Assembly (NCBI GenBank): GCA_944392655.1 | Contig: CALXXL010000009.1 | Location: 28,614-92,613, forward strand | DNA length: 64,000 nt | Direction: 5' to 3' | DNA from: an uncultured Victivallaceae bacterium | GTDB taxonomy: Bacteria; Verrucomicrobiota; Lentisphaeria; Victivallales; Victivallaceae | The notes under the pieces: model-generated | Told to the model about the DNA's origin: nothing | The model's input: only the letters and a program-made list of their open reading frames with translations | Databases searched by the model: none | In this document: positions 28,019-36,555 of the stretch, in pieces | Layout of the letters: every line of letters starts with the position of its first letter | Position numbering within the stretch: position 1 is the stretch's first letter | Position numbers and translations under genes: made by a program

Positions 28019-28802
28019 AAAATTCCTTCAGCAACGGCAGCGAAAGCCGGTCGTTTTTTATCTTTTCAAATGCAATCGCAGTATCATTGACGATCGCTTC
28101 CACAATTTTTCTGCCGTCTTCAGCATCGACTCTGCCGTGATAACCGTCAATATGCGTTGGGTGACCGGCATACCAGTCTATCGGACTGGATACCCCGGAG
28201 CCTTCAAAGTGTTTCGCGTGCTCTTGGCGCGGAATACCCTGCGCCTCGCTTAACGCTTTCTCCATCTTGCATAATTCCGGGAAAAGATGGAGCGAGGTCG
28301 CTGTTTCCAACCCCCCGGCATGCTCTCCCCAACCGCCTTTTTCCCGGCAGATTTTATCGCTTACCGCAGCAGCCGCTGCATCGCCCAGCGTGAAGTAATA
28401 GTAAACTACATAGTCACGGCGTTTCTCCAGCTGACGCGCCAGAAAGAACTTCCAGAAAGTGTTGCCGCCGTGACCACTGAACAGAATAATCTTATTGAAA
28501 CCATTGCGGTGAATCTCTTCACACACATTGTCCAGAAGCTGTATCATTAAATCAAGCGAAATCGACAGCGTGCCGGGTTCATGCGTGGCTTCCGGAATCT
28601 GCCCGAAATAATATTGTGGAAATACCATCACCGGAACCTTTTCTGCCACCAGATTTGCCAGCTTCCACGAGGTGAATACATCCGTCCCCAACGGCAGATG
28701 CGAGCCGTGACGCTCCAGAACCCCAATCGGTATTACGCATACTCCGTCACACTGCTTGCGCGCTTCTTCAAATTCAATCGCTGTAAGATTTTCCCAGTTC
28801 AT
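27999..28802 (-). CDS. Creatininase-family metal amidohydrolase
   Basis: A 267-residue enzyme. Creatininase-fold metal ligands are seen in IGVLERHGSHLPLGTD (Glu, His, Asp), LFSGHGGN (His) and GEHAGGLETATSLHLFPE (His, Glu). The family hydrolyses cyclic amides such as creatinine or formamidopyrimidines (MftE, ArfB). The ATG at 28802 is preferred over one at 28871 because the latter would overlap truA by 53 bases; six G at 28814-28819 are the apparent ribosome-binding site. The substrate is unknown. Confidence 0.82.
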   Translation of the reverse strand: MNWENLTAIEFEEARKQCDGVCVIPIGVLERHGSHLPLGTDVFTSWKLANLVAEKVPVMVFPQYYFGQIPEATHEPGTLSISLDLMIQLLDNVCEEIHRNGFNKIILFSGHGGNTFWKFFLARQLEKRRDYVVYYYFTLGDAAAAAVSDKICREKGGWGEHAGGLETATSLHLFPELCKMEKALSEAQGIPRQEHAKHFEGSGVSSPIDWYAGHPTHIDGYHGRVDAEDGRKIVEAIVNDTAIAFEKIKNDRLSLPLLKEFYDRSGK

Positions 28803-28818
28803 AAACGCTCTTTCCCCC

Positions 28819-29652
28819 CTAATAGTAAAACGGAACTTTTTCCAGTTTAAAGTCAAAGTAATCTCTTTCATTGAAGAATGTTTTCATCAGAAACAGTCCA
28901 TGCGGCGGCGCAGTTTCAGGCGCAATGTCACGGCACTTCAGATCCAGTATCTTACGCACATCATCCACCTTTATTTTGCCATAACCCACCGCCTCCAGCG
29001 TACCAGTCAGGCAACGCACCATCTTATACAGGAAACCTGTACCCTTGAAGGTAAAACATACATAGTTGCCGAAGTCATTGCGGGTTATCTCATGGATTGT
29101 CCGGACCGCATCATCAACCATCTTCCGCTCAACTACAAAACTGGAGAAGTCATGCGTGCCAACCAGATGCTGCGCCGACTCTATCATCGCATCAAAGTTG
29201 AGTTCATAACGGCACTTCCAGCTGTACCGGTTGCTGAACGGTGTCTCTGTGCCACGGTTGAATATATAGGTGTACGCCTTGCCCACTGCATCATAGCGGG
29301 CATGAAAATCCAGACCGACTTTCTGCACTCCCCTTATTCTGACCGACGGCGGCAGCAGACGGTTGAGTATCCCCTGCAACTTCTCCGGCGGAATATACGG
29401 CCTCTCCGGAACCAGAAAGGAGGCGGCAAAGCCAAGCGCGTGTACCCCCGCATCAGTACGGCTGGCTCCCAGCACATGAATCGGATAATCGGCATACAGC
29501 CGGGAGAGCGTCTTCTGCATCACCTCCTGCACCGTTTCACAGTGCGGCTGTATCTGCCAGCCGGCAAAACAGCCGCCGTCAAAGCTGATTTCAAGTAAAT
29601 ATCTTTCAAACGGAGTGTACTCCGTATATTCAAGCGTTCTGGGTTTATTCAT
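28819..29652 (-). CDS. truA: tRNA pseudouridine(38-40) synthase TruA
   Basis: A 277-residue enzyme that isomerises uridines 38-40 in the tRNA anticodon arm. The catalytic Asp is in LGASRTDAGVHALG. FDGGCFAGWQIQPHCETVQ is the N-terminal family motif, and the C-terminal FTFKGTGFLYKMVR is also typical. Length is normal. Its start overlaps the end of the LPS kinase gene by four bases, so it is expressed with the LPS-core genes. Confidence 0.95.
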   Translation of the reverse strand: MNKPRTLEYTEYTPFERYLLEISFDGGCFAGWQIQPHCETVQEVMQKTLSRLYADYPIHVLGASRTDAGVHALGFAASFLVPERPYIPPEKLQGILNRLLPPSVRIRGVQKVGLDFHARYDAVGKAYTYIFNRGTETPFSNRYSWKCRYELNFDAMIESAQHLVGTHDFSSFVVERKMVDDAVRTIHEITRNDFGNYVCFTFKGTGFLYKMVRCLTGTLEAVGYGKIKVDDVRKILDLKCRDIAPETAPPHGLFLMKTFFNERDYFDFKLEKVPFYY

Positions 29653-30467
29653 CTCTTACTGAAGGCATGCCGGGGAGGGCGGTTGTACTCTTTTTTATAT
29701 AACTTTTCACCGGTTTGATTGATCTTCTGCCAGAATGCCGCATTGCATTCAAGCTCCGACCGGAGGTCGCGACGGGCGTATTCAGCTATAAAACGCAGAC
29801 AGTCAGCTTTGCTTAAACCGGCATCCATCGCCGAAAACCACAGACCGCCCATATCTTTGAAAAGATAACGGGAGGGAATCTTCTTCCTTATCCCCACACG
29901 GTGGAGATCAATCAAATACAGATCAAAACCATTTTCCGCAGCCGCATTGGCCTGCATGAGAAAATGACACAGGTAGTAATCACGGTGGTTGACACCGTTG
30001 TCATGCAATGTACGGCTGACGGATGCTACACGTTTTATCAGAGCAACTTTCTGCGCCCTTGAAACCGGATTCGTGCTTCGTTCCGCCGCAATCTCTTCCA
30101 GAGAACGGTGCTCACCTATGTCCTCCGTTATTATAAATGAGTCCCTGGCGGCAGGATTGAACCCTCTTTCTCCGTACGCGGAACAGTGCATGGTCTTGAT
30201 TTGAAGCGCTTCAAGTTTCCGGATTGCCCGGAATTCATTGCCGGCTCCAATGACCGGCAGCTTTAAGGAAAAGAGATTTTTGAATATCTCACGCCAGCCG
30301 ACTCCACGGTGATGCTTCAGGAAAAAACTTTTGCCGTCAAGAGAAAATTTCAACGTCCGGCGGTTCTTTATGTTACGGAAAACTTTACCGTCCAGATTCT
30401 CAACCTCGGCAAAAGGGTCTTTCCCCAGCCACTGCTGCTGGAAAAAATCATCCAGAAAAAGCTTCAT
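29649..30467 (-). CDS. waaP: LPS core kinase, RfaP/WaaP-like
   Basis: A 272-residue member of the Kdo/WaaP kinase family, a protein-kinase-like fold. It keeps KFFLKHHRGVGW-type N-lobe residues and the catalytic loop NHRDYYLCHFL, close to RfaP, followed by LIDLHRVG for metal binding. RfaP phosphorylates heptose I of the LPS inner core at the cytoplasmic face of the membrane. It overlaps both neighbours by four bases (waaG-like upstream, truA downstream), and the pairing with a WaaG-like enzyme matches known core operons. Confidence 0.85.
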   Translation of the reverse strand: MKLFLDDFFQQQWLGKDPFAEVENLDGKVFRNIKNRRTLKFSLDGKSFFLKHHRGVGWREIFKNLFSLKLPVIGAGNEFRAIRKLEALQIKTMHCSAYGERGFNPAARDSFIITEDIGEHRSLEEIAAERSTNPVSRAQKVALIKRVASVSRTLHDNGVNHRDYYLCHFLMQANAAAENGFDLYLIDLHRVGIRKKIPSRYLFKDMGGLWFSAMDAGLSKADCLRFIAEYARRDLRSELECNAAFWQKINQTGEKLYKKEYNRPPRHAFSKR

Positions 30468-31603
30468 TCTTCAGCTTTCTCCGCAACAACTTTTTCCATG
30501 AAATCAACCGCCACCTTCTGGCGACTGAAGAAATCGGCATCATCCGCATACATGATCGCATTGTCCTGATAGGCCTGAAGCTGAGCCGGAGTTTCAAGCA
30601 TCTTCGCCAGCTGTGTATTCAGTTCATTCTGGTTGAACGGACTGGAAATAACTACGCCTGAACGGGCCGAAGTGATCAGAGAAGAAAAACCGCATACATC
30701 AGAACAGATTACCGGCAATCCGGCAACAATCGCTTCCGCCAGCACCGTTGCCGTAGCATCGTTTACCGCCGGATGCAGCATAAGATCTGCCGCAAGTAAT
30801 AGAGACGGAACGTCATTCCGGCCACCAAGAAATTTTACCCGGTCCTCTATATGCAGCTTGCGGGTCAGCTTTATGTATTTCGCCGGATTGTCCGACCCGA
30901 CAATGAATAAAGTGGTTTTCGACCGCCACGCCGCCGGCAGCGAGGCAACCGCTCTTATCGAACGATCCACCCCTTTGGTGGCAAATCCGGAACCGATTTG
31001 AAGAATCATTATCTCTGAATCATCTTTCAATCCAAGCTCCATACGTTTGGTAGAACGCACTTTATCCGCATTGTCCGGACGGCAGCGGTCTTTGGGAATG
31101 CCGGGCGGGAGAAGAACAAAACGCTCTGGCTCGGTATGGTAATACTGTTCAAATACCGGCTGCTGACCGGGCGTAAGCAATAGAATTCTACACCTGCCGC
31201 CACGCTCAAAAACCGATTTCTCCAGTTTGTGATATACCCGGTAGCGCGGAGTGAGACGGTAGAAGAAACTGCGCTCATTGTGCGCTTTTGCATCATAGCA
31301 GTTATCGCCGGCAAAATATACATCCAACCCCTCAATACGGTTTACCCCGAAAACCAGATCGTAATCCCCGGCGCTTACCGCACGGTTTACCTTCCTGCTG
31401 AACTCCAGCATCCGGTAGTGGTTGGAACAGCTGCGCAGCCCGATGAGATGCAGATCAATGTAATTGGGACACTCACCCTCCCAGCGGCTGGCAAAAACAG
31501 TCACCTGATGCCCGCGGATATGGCACTCTTCCAATATCCGGAGCAGATCAAGCTGAATCCCTCCATAAGGGAAAAATTTGTAAATCACCGCCGCGATCTT
31601 CAT
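30464..31603 (-). CDS. waaG: GT4 glycosyltransferase, WaaG-like LPS core glucosyltransferase
   Basis: A 379-residue GT-B enzyme. The N-terminal KFFPYGGIQLDLLRILEEC and FGVNRIEGLDVYFAGDNCY match WaaG (RfaG), which adds glucose to heptose II of the LPS core. The C-terminal donor site includes QIGSGFATKGVDRSIRA, FLGGRNDVPSLLLAADLMLHPAVNDATATVLAEAIVAGLPVI. It is first of a waaG-waaP-truA minus-strand run. The 252-base divergent gap 31604-31855 is AT-rich, and I see no strong element there. Confidence 0.83.
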   Translation of the reverse strand: MKIAAVIYKFFPYGGIQLDLLRILEECHIRGHQVTVFASRWEGECPNYIDLHLIGLRSCSNHYRMLEFSRKVNRAVSAGDYDLVFGVNRIEGLDVYFAGDNCYDAKAHNERSFFYRLTPRYRVYHKLEKSVFERGGRCRILLLTPGQQPVFEQYYHTEPERFVLLPPGIPKDRCRPDNADKVRSTKRMELGLKDDSEIMILQIGSGFATKGVDRSIRAVASLPAAWRSKTTLFIVGSDNPAKYIKLTRKLHIEDRVKFLGGRNDVPSLLLAADLMLHPAVNDATATVLAEAIVAGLPVICSDVCGFSSLITSARSGVVISSPFNQNELNTQLAKMLETPAQLQAYQDNAIMYADDADFFSRQKVAVDFMEKVVAEKAEE

Positions 31604-31855
31604 TTAATCCTCTCCCGGTAGCGAACCGGCTATATTTTATCTCTGCCCGGAACATCAGACGTCAGGACAGCTATCTACCGTATTTTAATATAAAACTACC
31701 GCAAAAAGCCTCAAAAAACCTTTGCAAAAAAAAGAATTGTATTTATATTGTCTTCATAATTATTATACACTGATATGAAAATTTTGCAAATTTGAGTCAA
31801 TAATATTGCATTTCGTTGGGGCACGGCAGGTAACACATTGCCGGGAATGGATTTT

Positions 31856-32686
31856 ATGGAAGTTTTAAAAATTACCAGTACACAGAACAAGACTGTTAAA
31901 GAGGCGGTCAAACTTCGCGACCGCCGGGATCGCGAAGCCGCGAATCTGACTTTACTAGAAGGTTATCGCGAATTGAGCCGGGCTTTGGAATATGGAAGGA
32001 CAATTAAAGAGGTGTTTTTCTGCCCGGAGCAGTTCCTCGGTGTTAATGAGCCGGCTCTCCTCGAATCGTTGTATCAGCACGGCGCAAAGATTTTTCAGGT
32101 GCCGGATTTCCTGTTGAATAAAATGGCATACCGGGATCGGCCGGAGGGGTTGATCGCGACCATGACTATGGTAAAACATGATCTGGCCTCTATGCCGGTG
32201 GTCGAAAACGGATTCTATATGATCGCCGAAGCTGTGGAAAAACCGGGCAACCTGGGAAGTATCCTGCGCTCGGCCGACGCCGCTGGCGTGGACGGCCTTA
32301 TAATATGCGACCGCAGAACCGATATATATAACCCGAATGTTATCCGAGCAAGTACCGGCGCTCTCTTCGCCGTGCCTCTCGCCGTTACCGAAACTTCCGA
32401 AGTCCTGCCATGGTTGAAAAATAATAAAATATTAAGCATCGCTACCAGCCCCCACGCAGAACCGGTTTATACCGATATCGATTTAACCCGGTCGCTTGCG
32501 GTGGTGGTCGGAACTGAACAGGTGGGATTGTCCGAGGAGTGGCTTAACGCCGCAGATATCAATGTGCGTATCCCCATGCTGGGAAAAATAGATTCGCTTA
32601 ACGTTGCAACCGCAGCAACTATATTGCTCTATGAAGTGGCCCGCCAGCGCAACTGGCGGTGCGGCACTGGAAAGGTAAAACTATGA
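31856..32686 (+). CDS. SpoU/TrmH-family RNA 2'-O-methyltransferase
   Basis: A 276-residue protein from the ATG at 31856 (earlier in-frame starts at 31838 and 31847 lack a good site). An N-terminal RNA-binding domain (to about 95) is followed by a SPOUT knot with the motifs EKPGNLGSILRSADAAGVDGLI, VVVGTEQVGLSEEWL and IPMLGKIDSLNVATAATILLYE. Such enzymes methylate a ribose in rRNA or tRNA using S-adenosylmethionine. The stop overlaps the next start by four bases. Confidence 0.88.
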   Translation: MEVLKITSTQNKTVKEAVKLRDRRDREAANLTLLEGYRELSRALEYGRTIKEVFFCPEQFLGVNEPALLESLYQHGAKIFQVPDFLLNKMAYRDRPEGLIATMTMVKHDLASMPVVENGFYMIAEAVEKPGNLGSILRSADAAGVDGLIICDRRTDIYNPNVIRASTGALFAVPLAVTETSEVLPWLKNNKILSIATSPHAEPVYTDIDLTRSLAVVVGTEQVGLSEEWLNAADINVRIPMLGKIDSLNVATAATILLYEVARQRNWRCGTGKVKL

Positions 32687-33243
32687 AAAAACTCCTGGCT
32701 CTGGATATCGGCGAAGTGTGCATTAAACTCAATCACAACCACTGTCTGCAACAGATGAACTGGGCGGAAATGCGCGATATCCCCCCACGGCTCCTTGGCG
32801 CGGCTGATGATCTGGAATGCGGCAGGATGGAAGAGGAGGAGTTTTATTCACTGGTGTGCCGCGAACTAAATATCCCCGGCATTGACGAAGTCCGGGAGTG
32901 GTTTTACTCCATTCTGGGCGACGAAATGCCCGGAATTGCAGATACTTTGAACCGCATTAAAAATGATTGGGATTTTGTGTTCCTCTCCGATATATCAGGC
33001 GCGCATCTGCAGCTGGTGGCGGAGAAATTGAGCTTCTTTAATATGGCGGCCGGAGGTATTTACAGCTTTGAAGTCGGCGCAAAAAAGCCGGCTGCGGAGA
33101 TGTACCTCGCTTTTGAACGCAAGTTCGGCAAGCCGGATTTGTATGTCGATGACCGGACACAGAATATCAGGGCGGCACTGGAACTCGGATGGCCGGCAAG
33201 GCAGTTTACTTCAGCAGAAGATTTTGACAGATTGTTTATTTAA
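32683..33243 (+). CDS. HAD-like hydrolase with altered motif I
   Basis: A 186-residue HAD-superfamily protein, starting with the ATG at 32683 coupled to the methyltransferase. Motif I reads LALDIGEVCIKL: the first Asp is kept but the usual second Asp is Gly-Glu, as in some yihX-like subgroups (DxGxV). Motif II is FLSDISG, motif III lies in KKPAAEMY and motif IV in YVDDRTQNI. A small-molecule phosphatase is likely, with unknown substrate. Confidence 0.72.
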   Translation: MKKLLALDIGEVCIKLNHNHCLQQMNWAEMRDIPPRLLGAADDLECGRMEEEEFYSLVCRELNIPGIDEVREWFYSILGDEMPGIADTLNRIKNDWDFVFLSDISGAHLQLVAEKLSFFNMAAGGIYSFEVGAKKPAAEMYLAFERKFGKPDLYVDDRTQNIRAALELGWPARQFTSAEDFDRLFI

Positions 33244-33260
33244 AATAGCAGGAGATGAGA

Positions 33261-34220
33261 ATGACAGGACGGAATTTATTGGCCGCGGTTATCCTCGGCG
33301 GAGCCGTGACACTGACGGCTCAGGAGCCACCACCGCCGGCTGACGACCCCGGCGCAACGGCAGTCGAATATATCGTGATCGGCGACCTTTTGAAAATAAG
33401 ACAGGCTGTTATTGACGATAACGAATATAACCGGCAGAAATATGAGCCCGAAAACGATATCAGATATGTTACAATTCATAATACCGCCGAGCCTTATGAC
33501 GCATTCCAGGAACGCACACGCGTGAATCTGCGCACAACCAGCGTTACAAGTTTTCATTTTTGTGTGGATGAAAATGAGGCCGTTCAGATTCTGCCGGATT
33601 ATACCCACGGTTGGCACGCCGGCGACGGACGCAAGGACGGCAATATGCACAGCATCGGAATCGAGATCGCACGCTCTCAGTGCATCGGACCAGATAACGA
33701 GCTATATTTGCGCGCTGAACAGAATGCCGCTGTTCTGGCCGCTTATTTGCTGAAAAAATATGGACTCTCAGTGGATGATTTGAGAATGCATTATGACTGG
33801 ATCGGCAAACATTGTCCACACCGCATTCTTGACGCCGGCAGCTGGGATGATTTTAAAGCCGCTGTCGCTGAGGCAATGAAGACGATGCCGGAACCGGAAA
33901 AGATTACAGTATCAATGGTTTTGCCCGATAATGAAGGTTTCGGAGGAATAAATATCTCATGGAACGCCAAAACCAGTTCGCCTTTGTACAATACAATGTA
34001 TGGAAAAGATTTTTCCAATGTCACGGCCATGATTGACGACCTGAAAGCCAATAAAGTGGACAGAGTTACCGTCTCATGCTGGATAATGGATTATGATGCG
34101 GAGACTCTAATTAATCAGCTCGCTGAGGCGGGAATAGAGGTGGCAGCATTTTATGTGCCGGAAAAGAACGTTCCGGATTGGGTGCGGAAAAATTTGATTG
34201 TTAATACTACGGAGATTTGA
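33261..34220 (+). CDS. Exported N-acetylmuramoyl-L-alanine amidase with extra C-terminal domain
   Basis: A 319-residue protein with a signal peptide, starting at ATG 33261 (GGAG six bases before). The Amidase_2 domain has the zinc ligands in YVTIHNTA and in MHYDWIGKHCPH: His-x7-Cys with Lys two residues before Cys, exactly the T7-lysozyme spacing. It should cut the MurNAc-L-Ala bond of peptidoglycan or a related amide. About 110 C-terminal residues form an additional alpha/beta domain I do not recognise, absent in the paralogue at 41025. Its end overlaps the start region of the GH84-like gene. Confidence 0.83.
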   Translation: MTGRNLLAAVILGGAVTLTAQEPPPPADDPGATAVEYIVIGDLLKIRQAVIDDNEYNRQKYEPENDIRYVTIHNTAEPYDAFQERTRVNLRTTSVTSFHFCVDENEAVQILPDYTHGWHAGDGRKDGNMHSIGIEIARSQCIGPDNELYLRAEQNAAVLAAYLLKKYGLSVDDLRMHYDWIGKHCPHRILDAGSWDDFKAAVAEAMKTMPEPEKITVSMVLPDNEGFGGINISWNAKTSSPLYNTMYGKDFSNVTAMIDDLKANKVDRVTVSCWIMDYDAETLINQLAEAGIEVAAFYVPEKNVPDWVRKNLIVNTTEI

Positions 34221-34222
34221 GA

Positions 34223-36466
34223 ATGGGAAAAATACGGGCTGCACTGACGGCTGTTTTGATGTTGTTCTGCATGGCATATGGCAATGCAAGCGAACTGGAA
34301 CGGGAATGGGACGGAGTGATTTATCCCCGTCCACAGAAAATACTTTCCGAGGTGGAAAAAATTGAACTGATTCACGGGCACTTCGCTATGCAGATCGACC
34401 CTGAAGCCAGAACCAGCGCTACCATTGTTACTGCAAATTATTTTGCCAACTCAATTAAGGAGAAATTTGCTACTTTTTCATATCCGCCGGACGCCTCCGG
34501 TAAACGGGTAGTTATGCGTTACGGCTTGATCAGCAATAATCAGACATATAATGACCTCAATGGCGATGTACCGATGCTGCCGGAACAGGGATATGTTATA
34601 AGAACGGTTGAAAATACCCCGGAACAGTTGATCTTTGTCGTCGCAGGCGTGGATCCACGCGGCTTGTGGAACGGAATAAATACTGTTTTGCAGATGATTT
34701 CGGTGGAAGACGGCAAGTTTATTTTGAATTATGTCGAAGTAGAGGATTATCCTTATTGGCCGGAACGATTCGTTTCTGAGGCAAATAAACTGGTTGATGA
34801 ACAGGATCTGCTGGATATCGCCGCAATGAAAGTCGGCAATTTCGCATTGCAGTACCGGAAAGACTGGAAAAGTTTTACCGATTCTCCGGAGATTATAGCA
34901 TCACTCTCCGCTATGCAGAAAATGAGCTCGCTGGATCTTATGCGTTTTATGCTGCTTCTGCATATATATGTTACCCCGAATAATGAACCGCATTTCAATA
35001 TCGCCAGCGAAGAGGATGTGCAAGGTTTGATCGACCGGTGCCGGATGGCCGCCGAATACGGAATCGAAACTATTATGATCTGCGTGGATGACTATACCCC
35101 AAGGGTCGGTAATGAATATACTTTCTTTAATGAGGATGAAGCCAGGGCGTTTGATAACTCCATAGGCAAGGCCCACGGATACCTTATGCGGCGGATTTAT
35201 GAGGCGCTCATTCCGGATTTCCCCAGCCTCAGATTGGCGATGGTCGGAGCTCCGTATTCGGTTAACCGGCATGAAATACATCTCGATTCAATCGCAAAAT
35301 ATATAAAAGACTGGGGACAGGAGGCCCCTCTGGATGTATTCTGGGTGTGGACCGGACCGGAAGTGTGTTCGCCTAAAATATCTAAAGAGGATTATCTCGC
35401 ATTCCAGGAGCTGTTGAACGGACAGGACCTATTCGTCTGGGATAACAGCAATATGTTCTCTTATCCCATGCCGCGGTGGGAGACCGAATTCTATCCGGAA
35501 ATGGCAGATGACAGTTACGGCATTATATATATGAACGGAGGTATTGTCTCCCGCTGGTGGTGCAGACCCTATTTTATGACCGCTAACGATTATCTGTGGA
35601 ATCCGGAAGGGTACAACCCGGAATCATCTTATCGCGAAGCCTTGCGCAAACTGTATGGCGTTGATGCTGTAGCTCCGGCAGAGGAGCTCCGGAAGTGCAT
35701 GATTGCATGTCAGAATGCTTTCGAGGCAGGTGATCGCCAGGAGTTGACCGCAAAACTGCCGGAGTTTCAGGCCGCATACAATAAAGTGAAGTCCATTAAA
35801 ACCCGCAGCGGCGAAGATATGGATATGACAACACTTGATCAGGTTATGAATAAAATGGTGACATTCAGCTCCGTTCAGGTCCCCACATTGAAAGTACCGA
35901 AAACTACAGCAAATGTTGCCGTAGACGGAGAGATCAATTCTGAAGAGTGGCAGAATGCCGCTGAATTTACATTAGTTGCAAATGACGAAGATTCAACTCC
36001 GGTTAAAGGCAAAGCCATGTATGATGACCGGGGAGTGTATTTCGCATTCGAAGTGTTTAATGATGCTGAACTGCCGCCTTTGGGCGAACAGCCGCATGAC
36101 AGCTCAGTGTATTTGAATGATGACCATCTGGAGGTTTTTCTCCAGCCGTCAGCTATGGGAAAATACGGGCACTGGTGTTTCGATTATGAAGGAAACCGGT
36201 TCGATGAACCCGGCAACGAAGGCGGCTTTATGTGGAATCCGGATTGGCAGTTGAAGGTGAAACGACTGAACAACGGATGGCAGGCGGAGATGTTTATACC
36301 CGTGGCTGAGTTGGAAATACTTACTCCAAAGGCTCCAGCTACTGGCGTAATGTGGCGGGCGAATTTCTTCCGCTTTGACGCTCCGCAGAAAAAGGTGTTT
36401 TCATGGAGCCGCGGCGGAGACCGGTTCCATGATACACAGTTCTTCGGAGATTTGATCTTTGAATAA
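34223..36466 (+). CDS. Exported GH84-like beta-N-acetylglucosaminidase with CBM9-like domain
   Basis: A 747-residue protein from the ATG at 34223 (GGAG eight bases upstream; a TTG two codons earlier is too close to it). After a signal peptide come a GH20b-like N-terminal domain (about 25-165, ending GVDPRGLWNGINTVLQM), a TIM barrel with the adjacent Asp pair in MICVDDYTPR and FVWDNSNMFSYPMPRW, both GH84-like, a helical linker, and a CBM9/DOMON-type beta-sandwich (about 565-747). GH84 enzymes remove beta-linked GlcNAc by substrate assistance. It is paralogous to the gene at 38804. Confidence 0.75.
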   Translation: MGKIRAALTAVLMLFCMAYGNASELEREWDGVIYPRPQKILSEVEKIELIHGHFAMQIDPEARTSATIVTANYFANSIKEKFATFSYPPDASGKRVVMRYGLISNNQTYNDLNGDVPMLPEQGYVIRTVENTPEQLIFVVAGVDPRGLWNGINTVLQMISVEDGKFILNYVEVEDYPYWPERFVSEANKLVDEQDLLDIAAMKVGNFALQYRKDWKSFTDSPEIIASLSAMQKMSSLDLMRFMLLLHIYVTPNNEPHFNIASEEDVQGLIDRCRMAAEYGIETIMICVDDYTPRVGNEYTFFNEDEARAFDNSIGKAHGYLMRRIYEALIPDFPSLRLAMVGAPYSVNRHEIHLDSIAKYIKDWGQEAPLDVFWVWTGPEVCSPKISKEDYLAFQELLNGQDLFVWDNSNMFSYPMPRWETEFYPEMADDSYGIIYMNGGIVSRWWCRPYFMTANDYLWNPEGYNPESSYREALRKLYGVDAVAPAEELRKCMIACQNAFEAGDRQELTAKLPEFQAAYNKVKSIKTRSGEDMDMTTLDQVMNKMVTFSSVQVPTLKVPKTTANVAVDGEINSEEWQNAAEFTLVANDEDSTPVKGKAMYDDRGVYFAFEVFNDAELPPLGEQPHDSSVYLNDDHLEVFLQPSAMGKYGHWCFDYEGNRFDEPGNEGGFMWNPDWQLKVKRLNNGWQAEMFIPVAELEILTPKAPATGVMWRANFFRFDAPQKKVFSWSRGGDRFHDTQFFGDLIFE

Positions 36467-36489
36467 TTTGACGGAAAATACCATAAATA

Positions 36490-36504
36490 CAATATCAGAT
36501 ATTG
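36490..36504. promoter_or_regulatory. 15-bp palindrome upstream of the GH35-like gene
   Basis: CAATATC-A-GATATTG is a perfect 7-1-7 palindrome, 52 bases before the ATG at 36556 in the 89-base gap. It may be an operator; no clear promoter boxes accompany it and no regulator is nearby. Confidence 0.3.
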
Positions 36505-36555
36505 CTGTTCAGGTTAAGTTGGGCATGCGATACTGAATGAGAGGAAATTTTTTAT